The notes below the pieces were generated by a model, which saw nothing but the letters and a program-made list of their open reading frames with translations, was not told the DNA's origin and made no database searches. Below are positions 11,376 to 21,711 of a stretch of DNA of 64,000 bases, in pieces (the stretch's first letter is position 1; every line of letters starts with the position of its first letter). Both the position numbers and the translations under genes were made by a program. Origin of the DNA: Flavobacteriales bacterium (GTDB lineage Bacteria > Bacteroidota > Bacteroidia > CAIKAF01); contig JANWKT010000024.1 of the NCBI GenBank assembly GCA_025451235.1, positions 124,001 to 188,000 of the forward strand. Direction: 5' to 3'.

Positions 11376-12602
11376 TTAGTTTTTAATGATCTTTTTTACT
11401 ACTTGTTGATGTCCATTGATTAATTTAACCATATAAACTCCCTGATGGTAACTACTGAGATCCAGTGTGAAATTTTTAGCTTCATGGATGATCATTGAAC
11501 TATACACTATTTTACCCAACATATCCACCAATTGTATCATTTTATATTCTTCCTGCCATTTAATGTTCAGCAATCCATGCACAGGATTTGGATATAGTTT
11601 GATCCTTTCTTCTGTTTCCTCGCCAATACCAGCGCCAGGTGCATAAGGAACTGCAAATGCAGCAGTAGCCCCAATGCTTAACCGAGCCATTTTATGAAAA
11701 TAGGGAATATTGAAATATTGTACTTCATCGGTTACCGTATGGTAATGCGGATTGGCATCATTGTCCCAATCCTGGATCATTAATACGGCCCCATAATTAT
11801 GGTTCCAGAACGAGGCATGGTCACTATAGGTGGCTCCAGGATTATTCACCTGCAGATCAATGCCAATATTATAATCAGTATTCACCGCCACTACAGTATC
11901 TGCAATGATTTCCGAATTAGCTGTAGGTCTGGTATGCACCCTGGCAATGGAATCATTGTCGCTATCCCAGGCGATGGCATCCATATTGATGACTCCGTGA
12001 ATGGTATCATTGGCATTGTCGTATGCGGTAGCAAAAGCAGCGCTGCCTGCCAGCCCATATTCTTCTTCGTCCCAAATAGCAAATAAAATAGTGTACTCAA
12101 AATCTTCATTGGCCAATACCCTGGCTGCTTCTAAAACAGCTGCCGTTCCGCTACCATCATCATCCGCCGCAGGTGCATCGGATAAATTAGGCATTCCATC
12201 ATAATGTCCGCAAATGATCACCGGTTCATTCGGATATACCATGCCTGTTTTAATGGCCCAAATACTTTTTCCATTCACACCGAAGGTCATGGAATCAACC
12301 TGGTAACCATATGAAATAAATTTATCACGGATATATTTAAAGCATAATTCATTGCCGGGTCGGTTCCTGTTCCTCGATTTAATGGTATCCGTTACTCCAC
12401 CCACTACCACAGCCACTTCGCCCGAAACTTCATTGGATCGAAGCATGAGGGTATCAATATTTACCGAATTGATAATGGCTTGAATAGTTGGATTCTGAGC
12501 TGAAACTGAAAATGGAATAAAAAGAATGAGCAGGGAGTAGAAATATTTTCTCATAAGTAAATTGTATGAAAAGTAAAGATAGGGAAAAATATTATATCTC
12601 AT
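11376..12602 (-). CDS. M28-family metallopeptidase with T9SS type A sorting domain
   Basis: PVIICGHYDGMPNLSDAPAADDDGSGTAAVLEAARVL, FAIWDEEEYGLAGSAAFA; C-terminus IKLYPNPVHGLLNIKWQ...GVYMVKLINGHQQVVKKIIKN. Likely start is the internal ATG at 12554 (MRKYFYSLLIL). Confidence 0.9.
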   Translation of the reverse strand: MRYNIFPYLYFSYNLLMRKYFYSLLILFIPFSVSAQNPTIQAIINSVNIDTLMLRSNEVSGEVAVVVGGVTDTIKSRNRNRPGNELCFKYIRDKFISYGYQVDSMTFGVNGKSIWAIKTGMVYPNEPVIICGHYDGMPNLSDAPAADDDGSGTAAVLEAARVLANEDFEYTILFAIWDEEEYGLAGSAAFATAYDNANDTIHGVINMDAIAWDSDNDSIARVHTRPTANSEIIADTVVAVNTDYNIGIDLQVNNPGATYSDHASFWNHNYGAVLMIQDWDNDANPHYHTVTDEVQYFNIPYFHKMARLSIGATAAFAVPYAPGAGIGEETEERIKLYPNPVHGLLNIKWQEEYKMIQLVDMLGKIVYSSMIIHEAKNFTLDLSSYHQGVYMVKLINGHQQVVKKIIKN

Positions 12603-12641
12603 ATCGAGTCATGGAGGGAATCGAAGGGAGTTGCCCCAAAA

Positions 12642-13994
12642 TTACACCTTCTCCACGATCAACGTAAAATTCTCGATGGCTACGATCTTTACTTTGGCAC
12701 CTTTATCAATCATTCCGAAATGGGTTTTGGCTTCGTAGATCTCTTCTCCTAACCGAACATTGCCTATAGGTTTTAGAATTCCAGTTACGACCGCAATCTG
12801 TCCAACAACATCGTTAGATATATGATGTGAAGTATAACCATCTTTACTGGATTCCACAGCCGCCACTTCCACCCGATGAAATGTTTTGGAGTGTAGTAAT
12901 TTTTTGCCAAAAAGCAGGACCAATCCGAAAGGTGCAATGGTGGAAAGTAGCACAATCACCAATGCTCCCAAAAGATCGTCAGTATTAGGCAGATCAATCC
13001 AATTAGGTGATGGAACCGCCCTAACCATCGCAAAAACCAGTGAAATAAAAATAAAGGTAGCTCCCGAGACCCCCGCGACCCCAAATCCGGGGAAGTAAAA
13101 GATCTCCAGCAGGACCAGGATCAATCCCACGAGGAACAAAGCTATTTCCCAATAGGCTGCCAATCCATCAAGGTAATGCGGAATAAAGTACAAAGCGGCA
13201 GCAGCCAATGCAATGATGGAGGAAATCCCAAGCCCGGGGGTTTTGATCTCTGCAAAAATGGCCAGGATAATGATGGAAATAAGCAATCCACTAATACCAG
13301 GGCGCAAAAAGAAACGGATGATGGCAGAAATGGTAGTTTCTTTATATTCGGTCAATTCATAATTCTCATATCCCTCTTCTTTCAGCAACTCATCAACGGA
13401 ATTATACTCACCGTCACAAAAATCGTATTTAATGGCTTCGTTTACGGTAAGTGAAACTACCTTGCCCGAATCTTCAAATCCCGGAATAGGTTTGGTCCAT
13501 TCAACCATGGCTTCGGCAATATCGGGATTACGACCATTCTGTTCAGCAGTACTCCGCATCCTGCTTCGCATAAAGCTTTGATACTTTTCGCCCAGCTTTT
13601 GTCCGGTTTGATCCACCACGGTTGATGCTCCAATGGTAGCTCCCGGCTTCATATAAATACTATCGCAGGCGATAGAAATAAATGATCCAGCACTGGCGGC
13701 ATTGTTTTCAATAAATACCCATACAGGAATTTTAGATCCTAAAATAATGGTACGGATCTCATCGGCTGCATCTACATGCCCTCCATAAGTATCCATTTCA
13801 ATGAGGATCAGGTCGGCCTTTTTATCTTCTGCCTGTTTAAATGCCAATTTAGTTGTTCTTAAAATTGGAGGCGCAATCTCTTCTTTTATATTGAACTTGA
13901 AAACTTTCTTTGTAGTTGTTTGGGTAAATCCAAATGAAAAATGAATGCAAAAAATAAAAATGAGAAGAAAATAATTTCTTATATGTGCATGCAT
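12642..13994 (-). CDS. NfeD family protein with ClpP-class serine protease domain
   Basis: LILIEMDTYGGHVDAADEIRTIILGSKIPVWVFIENNAASAGSFISIACDSIYMKPGATIGAS plus TM region and C-terminal NfeD OB-like domain. Confidence 0.9.
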   Translation of the reverse strand: MHAHIRNYFLLIFIFCIHFSFGFTQTTTKKVFKFNIKEEIAPPILRTTKLAFKQAEDKKADLILIEMDTYGGHVDAADEIRTIILGSKIPVWVFIENNAASAGSFISIACDSIYMKPGATIGASTVVDQTGQKLGEKYQSFMRSRMRSTAEQNGRNPDIAEAMVEWTKPIPGFEDSGKVVSLTVNEAIKYDFCDGEYNSVDELLKEEGYENYELTEYKETTISAIIRFFLRPGISGLLISIIILAIFAEIKTPGLGISSIIALAAAALYFIPHYLDGLAAYWEIALFLVGLILVLLEIFYFPGFGVAGVSGATFIFISLVFAMVRAVPSPNWIDLPNTDDLLGALVIVLLSTIAPFGLVLLFGKKLLHSKTFHRVEVAAVESSKDGYTSHHISNDVVGQIAVVTGILKPIGNVRLGEEIYEAKTHFGMIDKGAKVKIVAIENFTLIVEKV

Positions 13995-14773
13995 CGGTGA
14001 ATCTCTTTTAGTATAGAGTTGTGAATATACGTATTTGTAGCCAAAATGGTTGCATTTTCCATAAACCCTTCTCCACCTGCGAAATCACTTACCTTACCTC
14101 CAGCCTCTTCCACGATCAGCGCACCGCCGGCTACATCCCATGGGCTTAATCCAGGCTCAAAATAAGCTTGCACTTTACCACTGGCTACCATGCATAGGTC
14201 GTAGGCAGCTGTTCCCATTCTTCTCAATCCCCTGGTATTTTCTATCATCCATTTCTGCAGCTGCAAATATTCATCCAATTGATCATAGGCACGTACTGGA
14301 AATCCTGTAGCCATTAAACAATCATGCAAGGCATTTGTTTTGCTTACTTCTATTTTCTTTTTGTTCAAAAATGCTCCTTCTCCCTTGATGGCTGTATACA
14401 TTTCATCGGTACAAATTTCATACACCCAACCTGCCACCAATTGATCATTGAATTGCAAACCTATACTGATACAAAAATGTGGGATGTTATGAATAAAATT
14501 GGTTGTACCATCCAAGGGATCGATGATCCATTGATAGGGTGAACCGGTGGATTGCATACCCGTTTCTTCTGCTCTGAAGGAAGAAGCTGGGGATATTCTT
14601 TCTATACCGGCTATTAATTTTTTTTCGGATGTTTTGTCTACATAAGAAACCATGTCATGAGTATCCTTATGTTCTACTGCCGATGATTCAAAACTAACCC
14701 TTTCGCTGCGAATATATTCGCCTACCTCATATACAAGTTCTCTCACCTCTTCGGCCTGGAGACGGGTGATCAT
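13979..14773 (-). CDS. Inositol monophosphatase family protein
   Basis: RAEETG, WIIDPLDGTTNFIHNIPHFCISIG, SPWDVAGGALIVEEAGGKVSDF. 1-nt overlap with the upstream lgt stop. Confidence 0.93.
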   Translation of the reverse strand: MITRLQAEEVRELVYEVGEYIRSERVSFESSAVEHKDTHDMVSYVDKTSEKKLIAGIERISPASSFRAEETGMQSTGSPYQWIIDPLDGTTNFIHNIPHFCISIGLQFNDQLVAGWVYEICTDEMYTAIKGEGAFLNKKKIEVSKTNALHDCLMATGFPVRAYDQLDEYLQLQKWMIENTRGLRRMGTAAYDLCMVASGKVQAYFEPGLSPWDVAGGALIVEEAGGKVSDFAGGEGFMENATILATNTYIHNSILKEIHRCMHI

Positions 14774-16083
14774 TATAGTTTGATAAGTTTATCTTTGAGT
14801 TTAGGGGTAAAGATCAAACCCAATATCCCCATTAGAATAATGACTACCGCAATAATTTCAGCCTGACTTACTTTCATTCCCAAAAGTGGAAATTCGCTGT
14901 TCACCCTTATTTTTTCGATGAAGAAGCGTTCAAATCCATTTAAGACCAGATAGATGCAAAAGAGCATGCCGGGGATCTTGATCCGTTTTCGGATCAGCCA
15001 TAAAACGGCAAAGATGAAGAATCCCATCAGGGTTTCATAAATAGGTGTAGGGAAAACAGGTAAAGGAAGCCGTTTACAGAACTCATCTTTGTTACAGTTC
15101 TTGATAGGAATCCCTTCATTATTTACGTTATGCGGATAATCGTAAGCGAATAACCAGGTAGGTAAAAAAGACAATGCCTTAGGTTTTTTATAATAAGCAT
15201 AACTTACCGGCTGACCATTTCCTCCAAAAATATCGGCATTGGAAGTTTGGGTAAGCGGATCCTTATCATATAGATCATGTTGAATATCGCCGGCTGGCAC
15301 TACAACATACTGCCTATCGTCAGTAATTCTATAAGCACTGTTGATGATCCCCCAGTCGCCATCACCACTGCACATGCATCCCAATCGGCCAACGGCATAT
15401 GCAAGGATCAATCCTGGAGCCACGGCATCTGCTACCACTATCAATGGCATTTTATTTCTGCGGAGATAATACCATACACCCAACGCTCCTCCAATCAGTC
15501 CTCCATAAAAAGTGAGTCCACTCGGTGAAAATAGATTCCCAATAGGATCAGCAACAAAATTATCCCAATACTCTAATTGATGAAAGATTTTAGCTCCAAT
15601 GATCCCTGATATAGCGGCATAAAAAGTAATGTTGCCCACCAATTGGTATGGGTGGACATCAATTTCTTCTTCTTTAGGTTGAGGTAATGACTTTCTTTTT
15701 TTATCCCAATAAATAAACCCGGCGAATAAAGCTGCACCGATAATTCCACCTAAAAAATTTCCCTGGGTTGATAAAATGAATCCCTGAGGATTGATTTTAA
15801 ATGCTTCATCCCCTAAAATAATGGCCAGCAATTTATATCCAACTACAAATCCAAAAATCCCATAAGAAACCAGGTCAAATGTTTTAGCCTTCTCTCCTAC
15901 TTTTACTTTTCTTTTTACCGATCTAAGAAGCCCTAATTTTTCTTTTCGTTTCAGTTCTCTATGTAACACCCAAGCTGCACTTAAAAAGGCCATGGCTACT
16001 AGAAATCCGAAAGTGGGAGGAAAATTACTTCCCCAATCCCATCCGAATAAATATTTAAAAAAGTAATTGAGCGTTGGAAACAT
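14773..16083 (-). CDS. lgt: Prolipoprotein diacylglyceryl transferase
   Basis: GLTFYGGLIGGALGVWYYLRR, ADAVAPGLILAYAVGRLGCMCSGDGDWG, FPTPIYETLMGF, NGFERFFIEKIRVN. Confidence 0.93.
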   Translation of the reverse strand: MFPTLNYFFKYLFGWDWGSNFPPTFGFLVAMAFLSAAWVLHRELKRKEKLGLLRSVKRKVKVGEKAKTFDLVSYGIFGFVVGYKLLAIILGDEAFKINPQGFILSTQGNFLGGIIGAALFAGFIYWDKKRKSLPQPKEEEIDVHPYQLVGNITFYAAISGIIGAKIFHQLEYWDNFVADPIGNLFSPSGLTFYGGLIGGALGVWYYLRRNKMPLIVVADAVAPGLILAYAVGRLGCMCSGDGDWGIINSAYRITDDRQYVVVPAGDIQHDLYDKDPLTQTSNADIFGGNGQPVSYAYYKKPKALSFLPTWLFAYDYPHNVNNEGIPIKNCNKDEFCKRLPLPVFPTPIYETLMGFFIFAVLWLIRKRIKIPGMLFCIYLVLNGFERFFIEKIRVNSEFPLLGMKVSQAEIIAVVIILMGILGLIFTPKLKDKLIKL

Positions 16084-16092
16084 AGATTTGTG

Positions 16093-17412
16093 TTAGACGG
16101 TTATATATTTATTTGCAGTTTCAAAAACCGGAATCACTTCCATCGATCCATCTGCATTCATTTCTTTTAATTTTACTTTTTGTATTTCGTTGATCAGCGC
16201 TGGATCATAAGGAAACCGTACCTTTACATAATTCTCCGTAAAGCCAAACATGCTACCTTTTTCATGCTCTGATTCAAAGAGTACATGAAATGTCTTTCCG
16301 ATTTGCTGTTCATAAAAATACCTTCTTTTCTTTTCAGATAAGATGGTGAGCATTTCATTTCTCCTTTTACGCTCTATCATGGGAACCTTGTCCTCCATCT
16401 TAATAGCGGTGGTCTTGGCCCTTTCAGAATAAGTGAATACATGAAAATAGCTTACATCCAGTTCATTCAAAAACTGATAGGTATCCAGGAAATCCTCCTC
16501 CGTTTCTCCCGGAAATCCAACAATAATATCCACCCCAATGCAAGCCTGGGGCATAAGCGATTTTATTTTATCCACTCGGGTTGCATATACTTCTTTCAAG
16601 TACCTCCTCCTCATCATTTTCAGGATCTTATCATTCCCCGATTGTAACGGTATATGGAAATGAGGAACGATCTTATTGGATGTAGCACACCACTCGATGA
16701 TCTCGTCCGTTAATAAATTAGGTTCTATGGATGAAATACGGATCCTATCGATCCCTTCCACTTCATCCAGTTCTTTCAACAGATCAAAAAAAGTTTCACC
16801 CGTTGATTTGCCAAAATCACCAATATTCACTCCGGATAATACAATCTCTTTCACTTCGGTGGCAGCAATTTCCCTGGCCACCTTCACCGTCTTCTCGATG
16901 CTTTCATTTCGGCTACTCCCCCTGGCCAATGGAATGGTACAAAAGGCACAAACATAATCGCAACCATCCTGCACCTTTAAAAAGGTTCGGGTACGGTCGC
17001 CTATCGAATAAGAAGGTATAAAGAAATTGGTTTCTTTTATTTTTCGCTGGGATATGATGGTATTTCCCTTTTCCTTGACGGAGGGCAAGAACTCGGCAAT
17101 ATTAAATTTCTCATGTGCCCCCAATACCAGGTCAACCCCCGGTATTTTCGCTATTTCTTCCGGTTTTAACTGGGCATAGCAGCCAACTACCACTACTTTA
17201 GCTTCAGGATTCTTTCGCAATGCTTCGGCTACTACCCTTTTGCATTTTCTATCCGCATGGTCTGTTACTGAACAGGTATTGATTACATATACATCTGCTC
17301 CTTCCTCAAACCTGATCTTTTCGAACCCATGCTGAACCAATTGCCTAGCAATGGTGGATGTTTCAGCAAAGTTGAGCTTGCAACCTAATGTATAAAAAGC
17401 AGCCGTAGGCAT
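16093..17412 (-). CDS. mtaB: tRNA (t6A37) methylthiotransferase MtaB-type radical SAM protein
   Basis: TLGCKLNFAETSTI, VINTCSVTDHADRKC, VQDGCDYVCAFCTIPLARGSSRN, IVGFPGETEEDF. Confidence 0.92.
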   Translation of the reverse strand: MPTAAFYTLGCKLNFAETSTIARQLVQHGFEKIRFEEGADVYVINTCSVTDHADRKCKRVVAEALRKNPEAKVVVVGCYAQLKPEEIAKIPGVDLVLGAHEKFNIAEFLPSVKEKGNTIISQRKIKETNFFIPSYSIGDRTRTFLKVQDGCDYVCAFCTIPLARGSSRNESIEKTVKVAREIAATEVKEIVLSGVNIGDFGKSTGETFFDLLKELDEVEGIDRIRISSIEPNLLTDEIIEWCATSNKIVPHFHIPLQSGNDKILKMMRRRYLKEVYATRVDKIKSLMPQACIGVDIIVGFPGETEEDFLDTYQFLNELDVSYFHVFTYSERAKTTAIKMEDKVPMIERKRRNEMLTILSEKKRRYFYEQQIGKTFHVLFESEHEKGSMFGFTENYVKVRFPYDPALINEIQKVKLKEMNADGSMEVIPVFETANKYITV

Positions 17413-17488
17413 ATGCGGACAAAAATAACCAATTTTTCAGGGTTTTGACCACTATCTATAGGGTTTATTTCACCAAAAAGTTAAACAA

Positions 17489-17959
17489 TTGAAAATATTT
17501 TTCTTTACTTTAAACCAATCTTCATTACCCATGTCAAACCTACAAAAAGCAAATACTATGAAACCTAAAAAAAATCTTTTCATCTTTTTACTAGCTCTAT
17601 CGGCATTTATCTCCAACTCAGCTATTGCCCAGCAAGGTACATGGGAACGTTTAGGTGTACGTAAAGTAAACCATCGGGTGGATCATGACGAGATCCTGGT
17701 TACCTGGACAGAAGGAGCTTTTGATGCGATTAAAATTGTTGTTAGCGGGGCCCCACTCAATATGCATAAATGTGTTGTGCACTTTGCCAATGGTGGTGAT
17801 CAGGAGATCTTAACCCGTCATAACTTTGCACAGGGAAGTGATTCAAGGATAGTGGACCTAGTAGGCAACAATCGTATCATCAACCGCATTTCATTCTGGT
17901 ATGATACCAAGGGATTGCTAAGAGGAAGAGCCACCGTAACCGTTTTCGGTCGTCATTAG
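17489..17959 (+). CDS. Secreted small protein, possibly DUF2541-like
   Basis: Likely start at an internal ATG (17531 or 17558); signal peptide then WERLGVRKVNHRVDHDEILVTWTEGAFDAIKIVVSGAPLNMHKCVVHFANGG. Family tag from memory. Confidence 0.55.
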   Translation: MKIFFFTLNQSSLPMSNLQKANTMKPKKNLFIFLLALSAFISNSAIAQQGTWERLGVRKVNHRVDHDEILVTWTEGAFDAIKIVVSGAPLNMHKCVVHFANGGDQEILTRHNFAQGSDSRIVDLVGNNRIINRISFWYDTKGLLRGRATVTVFGRH

Positions 17960-17979
17960 GATATATGTCTTCCACCAGC

Positions 17980-18006
17980 GCCTCTTCCATTCGAAGGGGC
18001 TTTTTT
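17980..18006 (+). terminator. Rho-independent terminator after 17489-17959
   Basis: gcctcttc-cattc-gaaggggc hairpin followed by tttttt. Confidence 0.7.
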
Positions 18007-18093
18007 GTTGTAATTGAGACAGGCTTGGGCAACGGCAATACCTTCTGACTTTGTCTCCATCCCCTTTGTGGTTAAAAAATATATCTTCGCATA

Positions 18094-18810
18094 GTGGCAA
18101 ACTTCTTAAAAGCCGAATGGAGAAAACTGGTGATGTTCAACTATGCCGTTGAACCGGCTTTGTTGCACCCTTATGTCCCGCCCCACACCCAACTCGATCT
18201 TTGGAAGGGTACCTGCTATGTAAGCCTGGTAGGTTTTATGTTTCAAAACACTCGGGTAAAGGGCTTTAAAATCCCTTTCCATATCAACTTCGAAGAGATC
18301 AATTTACGCTTTTATGTAAAGTATGTCGATCCTCATTTGGGTGCAAAAAGAGGAGTTGTATTCATCAAAGAAATTGTGCCTAGAAGAATGATCAGTTTTG
18401 TGGCTAATACGTTGTATCGCGAAAACTATATTACACTCCCCATGAAACGAAAGTGGAATGTAGAAAAAGACCTTGTTCATGTAGAATACGGATTAAAAAA
18501 AAATAAAGACTGGTTTCATTTCGGTGTTGTTGCAAAAAATACTCCGCAGGATTTAGTTAATGAGAGTGAAACAGAATTCATCACGGAACATTTTTGGGGA
18601 TATGCAAAATGGGATGAAATTTCCACCAATGAATATGAAGTCGGACATCCTAGATGGCTTACGTACCCTGTTGTTCAGCACCATTCAAATCTTGATTTCG
18701 GTAGAATTTATGGACCGGCATTTTCCTTTTTAACTACCGCTCAACCGGTATCAGTCTACCTGGCTGAAGGATCAGAAATTTTCGTGAATAAAGGCAATAA
18801 GATTTCTTAA
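18094..18810 (+). CDS. YqjF/DUF2071 family protein
   Basis: FLKAEWRKLVMFNYAVEPALLHPYVPPHTQLDLWKGTCYVSLVGFMFQNTRVKGFKIPFHINFEEINLRFYVK; starts with GTG. Confidence 0.85.
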   Translation: MANFLKAEWRKLVMFNYAVEPALLHPYVPPHTQLDLWKGTCYVSLVGFMFQNTRVKGFKIPFHINFEEINLRFYVKYVDPHLGAKRGVVFIKEIVPRRMISFVANTLYRENYITLPMKRKWNVEKDLVHVEYGLKKNKDWFHFGVVAKNTPQDLVNESETEFITEHFWGYAKWDEISTNEYEVGHPRWLTYPVVQHHSNLDFGRIYGPAFSFLTTAQPVSVYLAEGSEIFVNKGNKIS

Positions 18811-18877
18811 CTAATTTTTGACATCGGAAAAGGACCCATAAACGTTTATATAAAAACAGAGTTTATATACAACGGTT

Positions 18878-19351
18878 ATGACAGCGGCTCATTGGCATCT
18901 TCTTATCAATCATCTACCCATTATTGGTACCACCATTTCCACTTTTCTATTAATAGCAGGTCTCCTGCTTAAAAATGACCAGCTTAAAATTATTTCCCTG
19001 CTGCTTATATTAGTGATGTCAGTTTTTGGATTCATAGCACATGAAACCGGAGAACGTGCTGAACATAGCTTAGAAAATGATATGACCGTTAACCATGCAG
19101 CGATAGAGGAACATGAAGAAGCTGCTAAGCCTGCCTTTATCGTTCATAATATAGCGGGCTTCTTTTCATTGGTCGCATTGGCCCTCTACAAAAAGAAAAA
19201 AAGAATATTTAATATCATTGGCGTTTTTATCGTGGTTCTCACCCTATCGGCTACAGGCCTCATGTCGTATGCCGGGTATTTGGGAGGAAAGATAAGGCAT
19301 TCCGAGATCAATGAAACATCAGCGGTATATCAACCGAATTTAACGGAGTAA
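18878..19351 (+). CDS. Four-TM membrane protein (DUF2231-like)
   Basis: HWHLLINHLPIIGTTISTFLLIAGLLLK, FGFIAHETGERAEH, several hydrophobic segments. Confidence 0.6.
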   Translation: MTAAHWHLLINHLPIIGTTISTFLLIAGLLLKNDQLKIISLLLILVMSVFGFIAHETGERAEHSLENDMTVNHAAIEEHEEAAKPAFIVHNIAGFFSLVALALYKKKKRIFNIIGVFIVVLTLSATGLMSYAGYLGGKIRHSEINETSAVYQPNLTE

Positions 19352-19361
19352 TAGAAAGGTC

Positions 19362-20201
19362 TTAAAAGGTCTTTGGTTGTTTTTTTCTTTCAAAGCCTAT
19401 CCATAAAAGGCCTACAATGATGGCATAACTCCAATAGCTGATGATCTCCAGAACGTCTGGGTTTCCGTTATAGCCAAAAACACTGGTCAGCGTTTTACCT
19501 ATACTCCCCTTTTCGTGAAGTGCAGGAAAAGTTCCATCCGGATGCTTTTCTGGATTCAAATCAAATGCCATTCCAAGTTCCGGTATCCAATGTGCTTCTT
19601 GCAATTCGTGAACACCCCTGGCAAACAATCCCGCAGCTATAACTAATAAAATTCCGCTGGTAATATTAAAGAACTTCGAAAAATTCAAACGAACAGTTCC
19701 CTGGAAAATAGCATAACAAAGCATAAATGCCAATATCAAACCTATCATTCCACCCATGAAAAGCGTTGCGGTGGAAGCTCCTTCCTCGGGAACCAGGAAA
19801 AACAAAACAGTTTCTACACCTTCCCGGAAAATGGATAAAAAAACCAGCAGGAAAATTCCAATCCCGTTATTTTTTTCGATATGTGTACCAACCTTATCTT
19901 TGATCAGTTTGGTATTTGTCTTGAATTTAATCAGCCACAAAATCATAAAAGCCAGCATCAATGCTGTTAATACCATGGTTACACCTTCAAAGATCTCCTC
20001 AGTTGCTCCTTCAAACTTGAGTCCAATTCCTCTGAAAACAAAACCGAGGATGATGGAAGCGATGGTGGCAATGATAGCTGCCCAATAAACAAATTTATTG
20101 AGTTGGTGCCCACCGGATTTCTTTAGAAAACCCAATACCAAAAACATGATCAAAAAGGCTTCAAAACCTTCTCTGAATAATACAATGATTCCCTTTAGCA
20201 T
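19362..20201 (-). CDS. FTR1-family iron permease
   Basis: Duplicated REGxE motifs: LFREGFEAFLIMFLVLGF and SIFREGVETVLFFLV; multi-pass hydrophobic profile. Confidence 0.92.
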   Translation of the reverse strand: MLKGIIVLFREGFEAFLIMFLVLGFLKKSGGHQLNKFVYWAAIIATIASIILGFVFRGIGLKFEGATEEIFEGVTMVLTALMLAFMILWLIKFKTNTKLIKDKVGTHIEKNNGIGIFLLVFLSIFREGVETVLFFLVPEEGASTATLFMGGMIGLILAFMLCYAIFQGTVRLNFSKFFNITSGILLVIAAGLFARGVHELQEAHWIPELGMAFDLNPEKHPDGTFPALHEKGSIGKTLTSVFGYNGNPDVLEIISYWSYAIIVGLLWIGFERKKQPKTF

Positions 20202-20213
20202 TTAATCCTATAA

Positions 20214-20747
20214 TTATTGAATGGAATATTTTTGATTGGTAAAAATGGGTGAAGTGGGTCGGATAATCCTAATATAAGAATGCTTCGTAGTAGTATGGCA
20301 TCCACTGCAATTAATGGTCAGATTATCATATTCCAATATAAATTGCTTTTTATCCTTTGATTCTACCGTTTTCTCGAGGTTCTTGATCGGGGTCAATCCC
20401 CATTCTTTTACCGCTTGCGATAGGTTTACTCCGTTTTCTTCTGCATTGCTTTCTTCAATTTCTTCCATCGCCTCCTCTATTTCCTCAATATAAAAGGCCG
20501 AAAGTTCCCAGTTTTCTGCATCCCCGGCAAACCACAACTTATTTGCATATACCTGCATTCGGCCCATAATAGGAGCCAGCTCAAATTCTTCTTCAACTGC
20601 TTCCACCTTGGTAGTATCCTTTGGTATTTCAGTTTTTCCCTTTTTTATCTCCCTTAATTCACTTTTCAATTGAAAGATCTGGTAGATAGAAAAAAGACAA
20701 GTGATCACCAAAACTGTAAATAATACCGGGGCAATTTTATTATTCAT
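20214..20747 (-). CDS. Membrane-anchored protein with one CxxCH (putative c-type heme) motif
   Basis: N-terminal TM anchor; C-terminal TINCSGCHTTTKHSYI. Confidence 0.65.
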   Translation of the reverse strand: MNNKIAPVLFTVLVITCLFSIYQIFQLKSELREIKKGKTEIPKDTTKVEAVEEEFELAPIMGRMQVYANKLWFAGDAENWELSAFYIEEIEEAMEEIEESNAEENGVNLSQAVKEWGLTPIKNLEKTVESKDKKQFILEYDNLTINCSGCHTTTKHSYIRIIRPTSPIFTNQKYSIQ

Positions 20748-20882
20748 GGAGTGATATAAGGGCTCAAAAGTATAAAATACTGGTGATAATGGATTTCTGT
20801 CGAGGTAATTTCACTGTTTTAGGGGAGTTTGTCCCTAAAAACCAGGAGATTTTATACTTTTGCTGAAACTTGAGAACACATT

Positions 20883-21590
20883 ATGGGACGTGTATTTGAA
20901 AAAAGAAAGCATAAAATTTTTGCAAGAAATGCCAAGCTTTCTAAAATGTATACCAAGTACGGCAAAGAGATTGCCATGGCTGTAAAGGCCGGTGGAGGTA
21001 ATCCTGAATCCAATGCAAAACTGAAGCAGGTGATCCAAAATGCCAAGGGTGCACAAATGCCAAAGGACAGGATAGAGGCCGCCATCAAAAGAGCCAGTGA
21101 AAAAGACTCCAGTAATTATGAAGAAGTGGTTTATGAAGGCTATGGTCCATATGGGGTCGCCTTTGTAGTTGAAACGGCCACTGATAATCCTACCCGTACG
21201 GTTGCCAATGTTCGCATGTATTTCAACAGAAATGGGGGCTCTTTGGGAACTTCCGGAAGCTTATCTTTTATTTTTACCCGGATGGGCTTGTTTCAGATCA
21301 AACATGATGGCCGGAACCTGGATGAACTTGAGTTGGACCTGATTGATTTTGGGGCGGAGGAGATCAATGAAGCTGATGGCATCATCTTTATTTATACCAA
21401 TTACGAAGATTTTGGCAAAATGCAGCAAGGCCTTGAAGAGAAAGGGCTTGAAGTGATCAATGCGGAGCTTCAAAGAATACCTAACACAACTGTAGAACTG
21501 AACGAAGAACAGGAAGCGGAAATTGAAGCTTTGGTCGAAAAGTTTGAAGAGGACGATGATGTAACCAATGTATTTACCAACACAAAATAA
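20883..21590 (+). CDS. YebC/PmpR family DNA-binding protein
   Basis: MGRVFEKRKHKIFARNAKLSKMYTKYGKEIAMAVKAGGGNPESNAKLKQVIQNAKGAQMPKDRIEAAIKRA; EEVVYEGYGPYGVAFVVETATDN. Confidence 0.95.
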   Translation: MGRVFEKRKHKIFARNAKLSKMYTKYGKEIAMAVKAGGGNPESNAKLKQVIQNAKGAQMPKDRIEAAIKRASEKDSSNYEEVVYEGYGPYGVAFVVETATDNPTRTVANVRMYFNRNGGSLGTSGSLSFIFTRMGLFQIKHDGRNLDELELDLIDFGAEEINEADGIIFIYTNYEDFGKMQQGLEEKGLEVINAELQRIPNTTVELNEEQEAEIEALVEKFEEDDDVTNVFTNTK

Positions 21591-21711
21591 GCGGAACAAG
21601 GGGTATTCTTTCCATCCTTGGATCTCTTTAAACCTCAAAAATATGTAAAAACAAACCATGGCTGCCTTCATTTAGCGTAGCTATGTTACTTTTGCGAACC
21701 CACTCATCTGC

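Noticed and set aside
21261-21671. 136-aa antisense ORF over the yebC-type gene
   Set aside because: Shadow ORF opposite a well-supported YebC-family coding region.
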